The notes under the pieces: model-generated | Told to the model about the DNA's origin: nothing | The model's input: the letters and a program-made list of their open reading frames with translations, nothing else | Database searches by the model: none | Source: Paulownia fortunei | Lineage: Eukaryota; Streptophyta; Magnoliopsida; Lamiales; Paulowniaceae | Direction of reading: 5' to 3' | NCBI GenBank assembly: GCA_019321725.1 | Contig: CM033109.1 | Location: forward strand, 9,951,993 to 10,015,992 | DNA: 64,000 bases | Made by a program: the position numbers and the translations under genes | Shown here: piece by piece, positions 1 through 13,640 of the stretch | Numbering within the stretch: position 1 is the first letter of the stretch | How the letters are laid out: each line of letters starts with the position of its first letter

Positions 1-951
1 CCCTCTTTTTATATTGTCCACAAAAAAAAAAAAGAATATCATATCATCATAATCTACTTTAATTACATGTAAAAAAGTATAAGAAATGTTGAGACGAGCC
101 TAAGAGAAGATAATAAAGGGAGATAGAATTACATTCGAGAAGAATAAGAGAAAGACAAGATTCAAATTCATCATTTTAATAAAAAATTAAAAATGCATTA
201 CTAAACCTGTTACAAAGGATATAAGGCTCCACCTCCATTTATTATGCTATTCATCCATTCATCACATTAATATGAATGCAAAAAGTTAAATTTGCTTTTC
301 TTAGTACCTTTTCATTTGAATTTGGGATTATATTTTGATTTTTTCAAGGAAATATATTTTTCTTAAATTGAAAATTTAACATAAATTTTTAAAACAGAAA
401 AAAAAAAACAAATTGTGCAATAATTGCTCTTTTTTTTAGATGGGAAGATTACTGCTTAATGTTGCCCCTACTGACCATGTATAGACTATGCAAGGGCCGT
501 GCACATAGACTGGGTGTTGGTCATAGCTTAATACCCCGTCAATTGTATGTCAGCGCCTACCGAGTGCCCTATTGATTTCCTACTAGTGCCCAGACACTTA
601 GTACTAGTTGTTGCACCCATCATGGGCACTAAGCGCCCATCAAGCGTCCAACACACATTGGGCGCCTGATTGGTGCCAAGCACCAACAACATACTAGTGC
701 TAGCCCTAGCCCCTTTGGTCCCCAGGCCACCTGATGCCTGGGCATCGGGCTGTTGTCACCCTTTGTCTCATTTTTTTTTTGTTTGTCTCAAACTATGTCT
801 TAACAATAAAAATAACTTTTACTCATAAGACAAGGAAAATATTTTGATCACAGAAAAAAGCATGAATTATTCCAACTTAAAATAAAATGCAAATAAATGA
901 TGTAATGACACAAAATCATATCTATATGCATAACCTAAGTTTTGATACCAC
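1..951. other. AT-rich DNA, probable copia leader, with a GC-rich island
   Basis: No coding region is recognisable. On the minus strand this stretch follows the copia LTR at 952-2871, so its right part is probably that element's leader: a primer-binding-like GTGGTATCAAAAC lies at about 939-951. Positions about 440-765 are a GC-rich island in otherwise very AT-rich DNA, with repeated short words such as ACTAGTGC and GGGCGCC. I could not assign the island to a family. Confidence 0.45.
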
Positions 952-2871
952 TATTGGGTTCTATAGCGAAAATTCAAGAATTTTACGTAACTAAACGCAT
1001 TACGTGCAAAATAAAACATTTGTTTCTCATTACTTTTCAATTGATTTATCATGATTTAAGAGACATTCCTAGTAATGCACTTCGATAGATGTAGGGTATT
1101 AAGTGAACGAATTCACACACCACACCAGAGCGCATTTTCAACTCCTTGATTTGGCTTGGTCCACTTTAGAGGCCCAAGTGTTTTTTCTTTGAATACTAGG
1201 GCACAGGTCGAACAACCTTACGATATCCTCTCTGTGCTACTAGGTTGGATTCAATCACTCAATTATATCAATATACTCAAACACTTTGAATGTAATCTGG
1301 GATTGGAGAATTCTCACAACATTGTTTAATTTCTCTTGAACTTGATGTATTTAAGAGAATATAGGGAAAACTAGAGAAAGATGAGAGGAAGGAGGCAAAA
1401 ATTTCACAGGCAATATTTGTGAATTTTTGCCACGAGGGGCTTTTATACCCTCATGGGCAGGCCACCTAGGGTTCCCAATCCTAGGTAGAGTCTTGCACTT
1501 CATGAGCAAAAAATTTCTTCTGGAAAGGATTTTCATATTAGCTTAGGTATCCAATACCTTCTCTTCCAAGATTTGTTTTTTCCTACATGGACTTGGATAT
1601 TTCCATTCTCATTGGGCCAAGGCTATAATTAGATAATTAGAGCCCACTAGTTTTATTTAATTCAACTCTTGAATTAAATAAAAGCCAATTATTTGATCTC
1701 ATTAATTAATTAATTCTCTAACTAGGCTAGTTTTAATTTAAAGAGACTAATTAAATGATTAAATTATTTAATTGATTAATTTAACTGTTAAATTAATTTA
1801 TGCCCAAACTAATCTTGCTAATTAGTTTCCCAATCAAACGCTTGGATTAGATTCCCACAAATCAAAATGAACTTACTAGACTTTGTGTGTGATTACTTAG
1901 GTTTAACAATTAGCTAATTAATCATTCTAAAATGTATATAATTAATTTTAGAAAACATAAAAATCATAATTCACATCTATCAACATGTCATGAAGATCTC
2001 AAAGTAGGTGAATTTTCAATGTGAATCCTTTCAATTATGATTGGTGTGCAAAAAAACATCCTTTTATCATCAAACTTCCGATTGGGCATAAGACTTTAAA
2101 ATTATTCATCGAAAACCTAATAGCCCAATTACTATGTATTCATTCCTAGTAATTTGGTTAAAAAAATCCTAGTAACTTGGTTTTAATGACCAATTTAATA
2201 AACATCTTTCCTAATTGTCATGTTGTCTTGAACAAGGGCTTTGTAATAGAAAACATAGGAGATTCATTCATTGATGTAGGTGAATGATGAATTCTTAGTT
2301 GGCACTCACAAATCTCCATATATGAGTAAATTGAACCCATCAAAGACCCCTCATGATTATTATGGAATAGGCCCCTTATGCACAAGGCTATTATGGACCT
2401 TCAAGTCAAAAGAGTAATCTATGCACTATCTTAGTTTTAGAAAAAACCTATTCAACACTAATTAATTCCAATTGAAATTTTCTTGATAGGTTTTTCAATG
2501 AACTTGTTCTCTAAAATTACCCACCTATATACACTAATTTCACACTTTGATGCCCATAAAATGAGATACATTCCTTTCGATTATCATCATATAAACAAGT
2601 CTATCTGAATCATCAATGTCCTTTCTCAACGATTCTATAAGTAAAAACTATTTCAAGATCAAAGCCTTGGGATATATTTTATATTTGTCATCCTATGGGT
2701 GGTCATATCCCATAACTATGTATGATCTCGAGAACTTCATCTAAAGTGATTAAAAAATACATATGAATGAAGAAATTGCCTTCTTTATTATCATTAAATA
2801 CGTTAAGATTATTTTACAAGAGTTTTCTAAATACAATCTAATTAGCTTGTTGAGCACTATCTAACCCAACA
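952..2871 (-). repeat. Ty1/copia LTR, minus orientation
   Basis: Read on the minus strand, the block starts TGTTGGGTTAGATAG at 2871 and ends near 952 with CCCAATA, probably a decayed CA end. It is followed at once by GTGGTATCAAAACTTAGG, which resembles the initiator-Met tRNA primer-binding site TGGTATCAGAGC used by most plant copia elements. About 1.9 kb long. The element would run left out of the window; the second LTR and TSD are not visible. Part of it (about 1600-2100) is related to 16500-17250, so two copies of the family are present. The boundaries rest on the terminal dinucleotides and the PBS only. Confidence 0.55.
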
Positions 2872-5800
2872 TATCTAAATGGATATAAATGAAAACACAT
2901 TTTATTCAATTACGGAATTAGTAGTATACATAAAAATCTACTCTTAATTTCTTGACAATGATCCATTTTTTTAAAGGGGGCGGAATACTTGAGGTTGCAT
3001 GTTATTTTTTCCCTTTTTGATGACTGTGGAACCGCTACCTTTCTAGTGGGAACCACAACCAATTTAAAAGTGCACTAGTAAACTCATTGAGTATTCATGT
3101 ACAATAGCCTATAATCCACAAGTGTACACTAATTTCTTTTTTCTTTTTTCTTTTTTGATCAAATTTATATGTGCTTAGGTGGACGTTGACGTGGACCCTT
3201 ACCCATTTATTAAGCAAAAGCTTACCTATAGAGAAGTATATGAAATTCTTAAAAGCTAAAAAAATGGAATACTTACGCCTTTTATAATATAAATTCTATC
3301 TCGAACCAAAATAAGGAAGATTAAAATAATCTGATTCACTAGCGTGTGCACAGATTATGCATACAAAAATCATGCGTATAGGCCTACGCTAGGGAGGATT
3401 GAATCCTGATAGACAAGATGAACCGAATTGACTCCTTAACCACAAGGTCAACATTTGTGGACTACTAAGAAATGGAGTACATATGCCGTTTGTGTACTTA
3501 TAGTATACACATATATGTCCATATGTGTGATTTTATGCAAATGTGTAAGATCATGCAGAAAAAAATAAAAAAACATCTTTTTAAACTATCTCCTCTCTTT
3601 CAGATAGAGGAACGAAATATATTATTGTTTACTAGCTTCATTCCGCCAGCATAGTCAAGTACTAATGATATAGGAATAAAGTGAGAATTGAATGGTAATT
3701 CCTGTATTCATTTCAAAACACATAACTTATATATTTTACTATTGAGAATCCTCATTCCCAAGATAGGGGATTTGTCATTTTCTCCTTTCCCCATGATTTA
3801 ATATAATCATGAATGAATTTTTATTTATTTTGATAAAATTATTTTCACTTATATATAATTTTGATAAAATTATCCTCGTAAACTAAAATCTACACAAAAT
3901 GCTTTACTGAATACAAGTCAAATTCATTAATTTGGTTTGGCTATTATCGATTTTTTTTGGTTTTTTGATTGTATAATTTGATTAATTGAGATTTTTTTAA
4001 AAAAATAAAAAACATTAAAATAATTAGAACATTGAATAATAAATTCATAATTGTATTTCTTATATATTATTTTTTTGAGTTTTTGAGTCAAAAAATAAAA
4101 TTTAGTATAGAAAGTTAGTAAATATAAGAATATTATATTAAAAGTATTTATAAAAATATATGAAAATTGTAACTCGATTTTGGATACGATTTGATAAGCT
4201 TAAATCAACAAAATTGAATCGAATACTAATTTTTTATAAAAATAAAAGATGAATATCGAACATAATTTTTTGGTTCGTATGTACCAAATTTTTAGTTTAT
4301 GTTCAATTCGATTAAGCCGATTTATCGAATTGTAAACACCGTTATTTTTTAGTAGACAAGTCAATCATCAATTTTTTTTTAATAATACAACCACTATAGA
4401 ATTGAATTCAAAATATTTAATTTCATCCAGAATTTACAAAGTAATATAAAAAAACACCATATTGGATAAATAATTTAAATTTAATTTTTCACTAAAAAAT
4501 AATTTGGTTATTAAAAATAATTTTATTTAATTCAAATTGAAATTATACAAGTAATGACTATTCAATTCTCTTTTTATTCCTTATAAATACCAAGTATAAG
4601 AAAGAATACTAATGTTATTTCTTTCCCATCATTATTCTATTCATATACCATACTTTCTGGAATGGATTATTTATAGCAGACGCAATGTAACATAAAAAAT
4701 AAAAAATAAAAAATGTAAGGTTAACTTCTTTAAAATGATCTAAATCCTTTCAACATTGGGTAAATATTTGAGGTCAGCGTGTCGAAGGTCATATGTTCGT
4801 TCCTTGTAATCTCTATTGAGTAGGTGGCTAGCTTCATTTCTTTGTTTTGGACCACGTGACATTTTTTTGGGCCTACGATCAAGAAAAAATTGCCTAAATG
4901 AAGGAATTAGTGAAGGTTAATTAATTAACGGTGCTCAGAAATGTCATTGGTGCAGCAAGGTACTATGAAAGCGGCCTAATACATTGACACATGAGGTTAG
5001 TAGGATTACACATGGAGGGATAACTACAAAAGCTTCTACTTAAATAGAGGTAGACCCTTTTAAATTTTTAAAATTACAATATCCCAACACTTATGGTCTT
5101 TAGAAAACTCTAGGGTTTTCAGGAAATAACTCTTTTGTCCTTTGTTAATAATTATACAAAGCCTTTTTGAAGTTTGTCCAAATTACAACCCTCAAGGTTT
5201 GTTCTATTACAATTACATCCCCTAAAACTTATCATTTTTACTATATTATGATGTCGAGTGTATATCGTAACATGTTAGAGGAATATATGTAATTTTAAAA
5301 TTTTAGGGAATTTACTTATATTTAGACCAAACCTTAAGTAATGTTTATATAATTATTTATAAGGGTAATTTGGTTAAAAAATTGGCAAACCCCTAAATTA
5401 GTCGACACAAGGGCAAAAATTGGATTTATCATTGATTTTTTTGTTGATTTTATTATTTTCCATTAAAAACCCTATTGGTTGAGACAACAAATGTCAAGGG
5501 TACCATATACAATTATCTAAAGCTAAAAGGGTGTGTCTGCAATTACACCAAATCTGAAATGAGGACTCTGTAATTATTCCATAAATATATTATATGTATG
5601 TCTAAGAGTTTGAACACGTTATTTAGCGAAGTAGTCAAAATACTAATCTATTGTTAATTTCGTCATAAACCTACCAATCTATTTAGCGATGTTCAAATTG
5701 TTTTAGGACGTCCACTTTATTTTCTACAATAATAACCCTTTTTTTTAAATGTATCATTTTACTTAAATTAATGTTGTGTATGATATTATAGTTACTAACA

Positions 5801-6600
5801 GCTATTTTGAAGGGCAAAATAATAAAAAATAAAATAAAAGTTTTATTTTTTTCAATTCTTATCTAAAGCTCTATTATAATTCAAAATATGACATTTAAAT
5901 TTAGAACTCGATATATATAGTAGTATCATGTCTAAATTTTTAAAATTTTAAGATCATCCATGACTTATAAGTTATTTCGTGCTATTGTGACCATATCCAT
6001 ACTTCACATGAGATTGTCCAGCCCATTCCTACCATGTCATTTCAAGTCTAGGCCATTTTACATGATCTAGATTTCCTGCAAAGATAAGAGTAGAGGATAA
6101 GAATAGATCATCTTTAGGAAAACAACTTTTTTTCCCTTGATAGTGTAGAAGTATGTATGCCCATTGATTTAGCACTATGTATATACATATATGTATGTAT
6201 ATCGAAGGGCACAAATTGATAGAAATTAAGTAATTATGGTAGGTGCGCGTGTTAGGGAATTGATGATGTTACATGCAGTTATTGCATATGGTAGCCTGGC
6301 CAGAAACGTGACCATGAAAATGCCAATGGTACGTTCTTTGTTGACATATAGTCTATGCAGCAGCATCAGATATTAATTGATCATGGCAATTACTGGCTGC
6401 CTTGGCTACATATTTATTATTTATTTATTTATTTATTTTAAGAGAATCTATTATCTAAATGAATGAGGTCAGGCTGATGTTCATGTGCCATCATCATATT
6501 ACGTGTTGGGCTTTACTAGCAAGTAGTAGCATCCAAAAGTACCTGTGAGCTGACAAGTGGCAAAGTTGGGATGAATTAAGCTTTAGAAAACCCTAGAGAG
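2872..6600. other. AT-rich intergenic DNA, no gene recognised
   Basis: Nothing coding is supported; the short open frames lack family motifs. Three repeat-like stretches stand out. About 3930-4345 has AT-rich sequence with GGTTTGG/CGATTT words near both ends in opposite orientation, like a decayed non-autonomous DNA transposon. About 5020-5580 begins GGATAACTACAAAAG and ends with the roughly inverted CTGTAATTATTCC, with internal repeats of TTACAATTACA type, as in many MULE-like or MITE remnants. A TTTA microsatellite lies at about 6410-6440. Confidence 0.4.
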
Positions 6601-6602
6601 CG

Positions 6603-7060
6603 TAATACTATACCAAGGTTGATGCAGTCGAGACAGACTTAAAATATGATGCAAGTATAAAAGGCTTATATGATTCTATGGAAGGAATGTTGGAATTAAT
6701 TGTTCCATTAAAATCCAAATACCATATTAAGTGAAATTTGGATAAATATATCCAAAATTCTGTGATTTTGGATATTGGAAATCGGCTAAAGTAACAAATA
6801 GAAAAATTATTTTTTTGTTCAAGACAAGGATTGAACTTTTTCTCTTTAAGACGACATTGTACGACATTGGCAGTGATGGGATTTTTACAAGCATCTCTTG
6901 AGATAATAGCACTATGAATCTTAAGAATAGCGAACCAACAAAAGTTATGAATTCTCTTTAAAAGATAGAAAGCAACAACGCAGGAAAAGTATTTCTTAAA
7001 TACTTGAATACAGAAAACAGAAATGTAGGAATGAAAATGAATGATCTGCAATTAGAGGGG
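6603..7060 (-). repeat. possible LTR end with primer-binding site
   Basis: On the minus strand, TTGGTATAGTATTAC near 6603-6618 resembles a decayed initiator-Met tRNA primer-binding site, and the upstream 450 bases have the low-complexity, pyrimidine-rich look of a copia LTR. A 147-codon open frame (6608-7051, minus) covers it but shows no known domain, so I read it as an accidental frame in non-coding LTR sequence. There is no second LTR and no TSD. Confidence 0.25.
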
Positions 7061-9300
7061 CCTATTTATAACTGTTGAAAAATTATGTCTCATAAAGCAC
7101 AATTGTTGGAAAGAATGTTGACCAGACATAAACGTCTTTCTTTTCGTACAGTCGGCTTTGACTTATTATACATTGAGCTTGTGTCTAACAAGACACAACT
7201 ATTAAAAAGGATTACAGGCACATCTATCTTTTTGTACAATCGATATTGAGGTGTCGCAACTATGCAATACCACTTATAATGTTTTGATTAGAAGCAAATT
7301 AAAGATATTATTTAAAATAATTCATTTCAAATAAAAAGAAATATATAGTCTTACGCTTACCTAAGCCCAAGTTCCAAGCCCAAGCCTAGGGCTGGCTGAT
7401 CGGCAGAATGCGTGTGGGTTTTAGTCCAAATCTACTAGGATGTAGGTCCTCCTACTTTCAAAAATTATTGGTATCATTTACGGCCCAAACCTAAGTGCCA
7501 AACTCAGACAATATAAAGTATTCTAATGTCTTTTCAATTGTGAATGGATAGATTTTCGTCTTCCCACCATTTCTCAATCAATAATTTACACTATTTCAAT
7601 TGGCTCACTTTTAACTTTAATTTCTCATTCACCCGATATTAATTTTGAGGAATCAAATGTATTATACTCATCTACTTATGAAATAAGTTATGTTAAGCTA
7701 AAGAATTTTCATTATAGTTAAATGAAACTTGCTTAAATAATTGGTATGTTTCAAAAAATCAAGTTTTTAGGCTAATCTCCAATAATCCATCACATGATAA
7801 AGACTTATGTGTACGATTACATAGAGATTAAAGAGAGATAAGTGAAAAGCTATTGTGTCAAGAGAGGTAGCTTGTGGCTTTGAACTTTTCTTAGTGAAAT
7901 ATATATGATTTACTTGGTTAATCAGTGAATGCGATATCTTGAACTATTCGACCATTAGTTTAAACAAAGGCAATAATTTGGCTCATGTGGTATAAAAAAG
8001 TCTAGAGGGGGTGATCAATAGACCTTTCAAAAAGTATTCTAAGTTGAAAACTTGCACACAGTTTGTTCATAACCTGTAGTCGCTTGTTTTGTTCGAAAAT
8101 AGTGGTCACTCCTATGATTACTTAGTCACTCAGTCTAGTGGATGCTAAAAATGTACCATGTTTTGGTAGAGTTATGCAGCCAAAAAAATATGATTTAAAA
8201 CTTAAGTCGAATGAGTTACTGGTTTAGATTAAATATGACGTAATAAACAGCTAAATAAGATGATAGAATTGAAAGTGTTGCAAAAGTAAATAGCACAAGT
8301 AATTCTTAGAGTAGCTGAAAAGTGGAGTAATCCTTCTACATCTATACTTCCCCAACTCTGGAGAAATCTACTAGGAAATTCCCAATCTTTTACAAAATTC
8401 TATTTATAGTAAAATCAAGCTAGTTACACAAACTATGGCTCCGAGCTCCTTCTCAAATCAATCTACACAAGATCTTATTGGTAATGTTGCTAGAGTAACC
8501 CTACATAAAGGTTGACTCAAGTGTTAGCCTACATATGGCTAAACACACACTCCTACAGATGCAAAGTATTTTTTTAAATTCACTCAGCAATCCAATAAAG
8601 CTCTAACTCTCAATATCAACTAAGTGCAGTGGACTGTTTTGTGTCCTTACAAATTTGTAGCTTTTTCTCGCATGTACAACTTATATCACTTATCACTTCT
8701 TTTTCCTTCTCTTGTCTTCAGCTGCTCTTTATATCCTTCAAGGCAATCCACTCATTACAACCTTTCATCCAAGTTCCTTGTCTTTTTTGCACACGTCCTT
8801 CGTACACCATGGTATTGCACAAAAATAATAGCCCTTATCCTTTTGTAGCCTTTTACCTCAGAGAAACTTTATCCATTTTCTTTAGATTTTACTGATGCTC
8901 CTCAGTATGGAAAGACAGTAGTGAATTACGCTCCTAACAAACTGCACCAATTATCACTTCACTGAAAATTTTGCCTAACTAAGTCTTCTCTTCAAGTCTT
9001 GGACTATGCTATTGTCCTTTAAGAACTTTTCACTTTTCTGTTCTGCTCTTGATCTAGTCCTACTCAGCTAAGTCAAATTACTCTGCTCTCTTCTGTAGTA
9101 CAGCTGACCTTCTCTGCTCTGCTTTGCTCAACCAACTTCCATTACTACTCTGGTCAACTAACTTCACTATTATGAAAATAACTCTTACAACTATTTTCCT
9201 AATAAACAGAGAATTATAAGAGTTTGGTGGGGTCCTATATTATTAACCTAATCATCATCACAATATAAACAAAGTATTTCTCATACAATAATACCCACAA
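7061..9300. other. intergenic DNA with a weak dispersed-repeat signature
   Basis: No gene is supported. Near 7998-8035 the words AGTCTAGAGGGGGTGATCAATAG resemble a motif family widespread in plant repeats. About 8990-9170 is pyrimidine-rich with CTCTGCTCTGCTTTGCTC-type repetition. Overlapping open frames at 8624-8895 carry no recognisable domain. This may be the 3' LTR of the copia element whose pol gene lies at 9640-12715, but I could not fix its ends. Confidence 0.3.
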
Positions 9301-9639
9301 AATAACTTCCCCAACACATTTAATTCTCATGATTGTGTTCGTTTTATCCATGGACAAATTTTTGGATTCATAAGTCTTAAACGGAGGATCGACCACACTT
9401 CACAATTATATAAGTGTTTCCTATTAGTAGTATCTTGTCATACTCCACTTGATAGTATAGGAATTAATAAAAATATAATGTAATCTCATACACATTGAAA
9501 ATAACACTTATCTATCACATCAACGGGTAGGAGTTAACTCTCAAATGCTTGTCTGAATCTTCATAAATTAGTTGTCCTATTGAACTAAAATTTTGGGGTC
9601 TCTAGTCAACAAAATTGGGTTACCTTTACAAGGATTCTT

Positions 9640-12600
9640 AATTTGTAGGATTTAAGCCCATTCCTTTCTTAAGTAGTATACTTGATCTCTAGGTAAACCT
9701 TCAATTAATAAATCCTTAAGATTCTCATTTGATTTCACGTAATTGATAGAGATAATGCTATTAGAGATTACTTATCTTTTGGTATTATTTATATGATGTG
9801 TATGTCAAGACTTACCATTATATATGCTACTTTTCACCATTCCATTAGCCCAATTACTATTGCAATGTATCATAATTGCAGACACTAGCTTAAACCAACT
9901 AGGAATGTCCTCTACAGAAATTATGAAGTCATTCTACTTCTTCAACTTTATCTAATCCTATGAATTGTAAATCTATTGTGGATTGAGCTATAAATATTTG
10001 TTTTGAGGATTTTCATGATATTGCTATACCACCACTACTAGACTTAGAATCTTTGTGCCTAATATCTAATTCGCACATTGTATTTTTGTAATAAAGCTTG
10101 ATATCTTATTTAATATAATATATAGTTTGAGGTGAATCTTAGATATCTAATAACCCTAATCAACGCCTTCAAACTAGTTAATCTACTTAATTTATCTGTT
10201 GAGCTTGTAATATTCGGATGCCTCCAATTTATAATGTACGTTAAATTGCTATTATCCGAGAGTACTCTAACAGTCATATAGGTTAGACCTGACCACGGTT
10301 CTGCAATCGTCAGTTCCAAGGGTCAGGATTTTTTAACTATAACCAACAATCGACAAGACCGGTTCCAGTCCGGGTCCCGAAACTAATGGGCCAGTTTTGA
10401 TTATGGGTTCGGTTAACTACCGGTTCCAACCCTTGATTTTTTTTTCAATTTTGACATATATTTTGAAAATTTGTTATGTTTTAACTAAACATTAATTCTA
10501 CGAAATTAAATTTTTTTAAAAACAAAAAAGGGCTTGAAGTCTTAAACTTAAATTTGAATGAAAATTTTTGAACTTAAATTTAAAAAAAAATATTGTTAAT
10601 TTTTTAACTTAATGAAAAAATTTAACTTAAATTCAAAAAAAAATTGTTACCTAAAATTTAAAATATCAAATATTCTAATTATAATAAACTTAAAAAATAA
10701 AAAAAAATGCTCAATTTGAAGTCCTAAAGTTTAAACTTAAACTTTAATAAAAAATTTACTCTTAAATTTAAAAAAATATTAGCTAAAATTTAAATTATAT
10801 AACTAAAAATAATTTAAAAATAAAAAAAGGACTTGTACTTAAATTTAAGTTACCTATGTATCCTCTTAGGATATATATGGTATAACAAAAGAGAGAAGTA
10901 AAAAATATCTCACACTTGTCATTATGTACTTGGTCGTCTTATTGAATAGCAAAAACATTTATAGCCTTTATTCTTCAAATATTATATATAAAATTTGTAT
11001 TTTCGATCAACATTTATTTTAGTGCGATGTTTCCAAGAATAAAAATATCATATACAATGTACACAATATGCAATGTGCGTGTATAGTAGTTTGACAAACT
11101 CTTTTATTCTTTGTAAATTATTAAATTATGTCAAAATTACGAAATTATTGGTTTTTTTGTCACATCCTAAATTCAAGAACAACTTATTTAAAAGGTGTTT
11201 TTGAATTTTTGAGTACATGTTTGGGAAAGTAAGTAAAAACAAGGGTGGATAAAAACTATTTATAATTTAGACAACTTTTTTTGTCTAAGTTTGTGCTAAA
11301 TGAGGACTAAAAAATTCTAAAGTGATTATTGTGTTTGTTTTCATTTAGTCAAACAACTATTATTATTTTAAAATTTTGGAATCTGGGTCGGACTAGGCTG
11401 TTATACTAGTTAGGTTATTCTAACTCGTAACTGGCCTGTGAACCCACTAACAGGTTACGGGTTGGACCCGTCGATCCATGGTCACCTCTAATATGGGTGG
11501 TTCCCCATGGTTCTTGGCTAAGTGTAGATTTAAGCCTATTGGTATTTTAATGGAGAACTGTCATAAGCATTAAACTTCTTAATTATCATCTCAACATTAT
11601 GAGATTGTAATAGAACAAGTCCATCAAAGTGATCTTAATCCCATATGTAACATCTGCTGACCCGTATCTTTCATGTAAAAATATTTTATCAATACTTTTT
11701 TCGTAGTCATGATAATATCATGATTGATATTCATAATTATGATGTTGTCAACATAAACAATAACACAAGCATTTGGCATGCTTTTATATGAATACATTTG
11801 TCGTACTCATTAATTACGCAACCTTTTGACAACATCGCATTGTCAAAAAATTTGTGCTATTGTTTTGGTTCTTGCTTTAAGTCTATGCAATAACTTAACA
11901 AGTCTACACATTCCAGGAGTCATAAACCCATCGATTTATTCTATCTAAATTTCTTTTTCTAATTCATTATTGAGAAAATCTATTTACTATCTATTTAATG
12001 TATCTCAAGGTTATATAATATTAGTACTGGAATAAGTATTCTAATGGATGTGATTTTTTTTACTAGTGAGTATGTATTAAAGAAGTCAAGACCTTCTTTT
12101 TGTTTAAGCCCTTTATCTAGTTTTGTACTTGTCGGTAGATCCATTAATTTTATATTTTTTTTATTATCCATTTACAAGTGGCTTACATCTAGTGGGAAAT
12201 CTATAAAGTCTTAGGTATGACTCTATTTCACTATTGATAACCTCTTTCTGCAACGAAGTTTCTGGACTTGACAACACTTCATGAATTGTCCTAGGTTCAT
12301 TTTCTAACACATAAGTTAGAAATTCGGACTAAAGGTTTTAGCCGATTTGTCCACTTGCTATGTTTTGGTTCTTCATCAATTTGATGAGTATTGTAGCAGA
12401 CTCATAAGTTTTTTTATGAGATCTAAGATCATTTCTTTCTTTGCATGGGAAGATACCTAAAAAATATATCATCTCTTGACTCAATGACTATACCTTCATG
12501 TACATTTGAAATTACTAATTCATTTATGAAGAATCGATATGCACTAGTGGTATTAGCATATCTAATGAATATGCAATCAATTGTCTTTGGCCCTATTTTA

Positions 12601-12715
12601 ACTTGTTTAAACTTAGATACTTCTACATTACCCAAAAACCCTACCACTTTAAAGTATTTGTAGAAAAGGTTACCATAATTAGTATGGAGTTTCATTTCTT
12701 TTCATATTAGCCTTC
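9640..12715 (-). pseudogene. pol: Ty1/copia pol pseudogene A (integrase C-terminus, RT, RNase H)
   Basis: Minus-strand remnant of a copia polyprotein. From 12715 downward: the integrase end with NETPY, then the copia-typical VKIGPKTIDCIFI at about 12590; a linker and early RT with EVINSEIES at about 12250; FKQKEGLDFF-like sequence at about 12100; the RT active site at about 11750, which reads YVDN instead of YVDD; ALIRVIRYLRFTSNY at about 10130-10190; then an RNase H part with AISWKSSKQ at about 9990 and YVKSNENLKDLL near 9720. Frameshifts and stops are frequent. A hAT element (10284-11490) interrupts the frame between RT and RNase H. RT copies element RNA into DNA, but this copy cannot, because the second catalytic Asp is Asn and the frame is broken. 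Confidence 0.8.
10284..11490. mobile_element. non-autonomous hAT-like DNA transposon
   Basis: Inserted in copia pol A. The ends are imperfect inverted repeats: TAGACCTGACCACGG at the left and, on the other strand from the right, TAGAGGTGACCATGG. Flanking 8-bp duplications are ATATAGGT (10276-10283) and ATATGGGT (11491-11498), one mismatch. An 8-bp TSD and TAG-type termini fit the hAT superfamily. The 1.2-kb interior is AT-rich with A-runs and CGGGT/CCGGTTCC words near both ends. There is no transposase frame, so movement would have depended on an enzyme supplied elsewhere. Confidence 0.75.
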
Positions 12716-13039
12716 AAGCTAAAGTGACTCTAAATTATGTTTAGTAACCTTCCTCACAACTCAAGCACGAAGGCAATTTTTGTACGCCTCACTTAGGCAA
12801 TATAATTTTTAGGTCTCATCTTGCTCACTATCACAATCAGGGCGATAGCTTTTATGAGAGTGCCAATCAAAGTGTAATGACGTTTTTCATCTTAAAGATC
12901 CAATACCAAACACATAATGAGAACAGAAAAATATCTAATTAGTTTAATCCAAAAACATATGTAAAAGTAACTTTATTATCAGAAACATAATGACAGCCCA
13001 ACAAATATGTGCCATAATGCGTATTATCTCAAAAATATC
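12716..13039. other. degenerate sequence between two copia remnants
   Basis: No confident coding assignment. It lies between copia pol A (below 12715) and copia pol B (above 13040) and probably holds decayed copia sequence, either the end of B or the missing integrase core of A. Confidence 0.3.
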
Positions 13040-13640
13040 ACTTAATCAAATAGTCTCCAATTAATCTCAGGCAACTCTATTCAGATATCTAAATATATAC
13101 TTAACTTCTTTGCAATACTTGCGATCAAGGATAACTTTAATATCCACTCACCATTCAATTTACTAAGCACAAGACTGGAAAGGTATACACAGAGTGCATC
13201 AAGCTTTCTACACCACTTACATAAATAATTCTAGCCAACTTTTTTTTTCCTTCCATTTTAAGATATTTCTTTTAACGCAAAACATAATCTTGACCATAAA
13301 GTGCAAACGAAATCTTGGTATCTTAACACCAAGTATGTATCTAATGTATCCTATGTCTATTCTAAATGTAAATGACAACCACTTTTAAGCGGCATCATCT
13401 TAATGTTATTTCTAACTATCACATTATCGCCCATATATAGTGAGAATCCTCTTACTTTCTTTACATACATTTAGTGATCTTAGTCGATTATCGGTAAGCC
13501 TATCAATGTGACAGCTCGATGAAATTGATAGAACCACTTCTTAGATGATAATTTACACTACAAATGGACCTTTTCAAGTAATAATCTTTGTGTTCTTGCA
13601 CCACTTCTTGAATTCATTAGACGATCGATATAAATCTATC
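13040..13640 (-). pseudogene. pol: Ty1/copia RT-RNase H fragment B
   Basis: A second copia pol remnant, minus strand, of a different lineage from A. Conceptual reading from 13640 downward gives an RT thumb-like stretch (KKWFYQFHRAVTLIG), a decayed active site YMGDNVIV where YVDD is expected, ILGVKI-like sequence at about 13320, SLMHSVYTFPVLCLVN at about 13170-13215 (family form SLMYAxYTRPDLCLxxG), and KEVKYIFRYLNRV at about 13070-13110. Many frameshifts and stops. Its start and end are not definable. Confidence 0.6.

Noticed and set aside
6608..7051. 147-codon minus-strand open frame
   Set aside because: The longest frame in the left third, but no motif, no codon pattern and LTR-like surroundings with a PBS-like sequence at its end.
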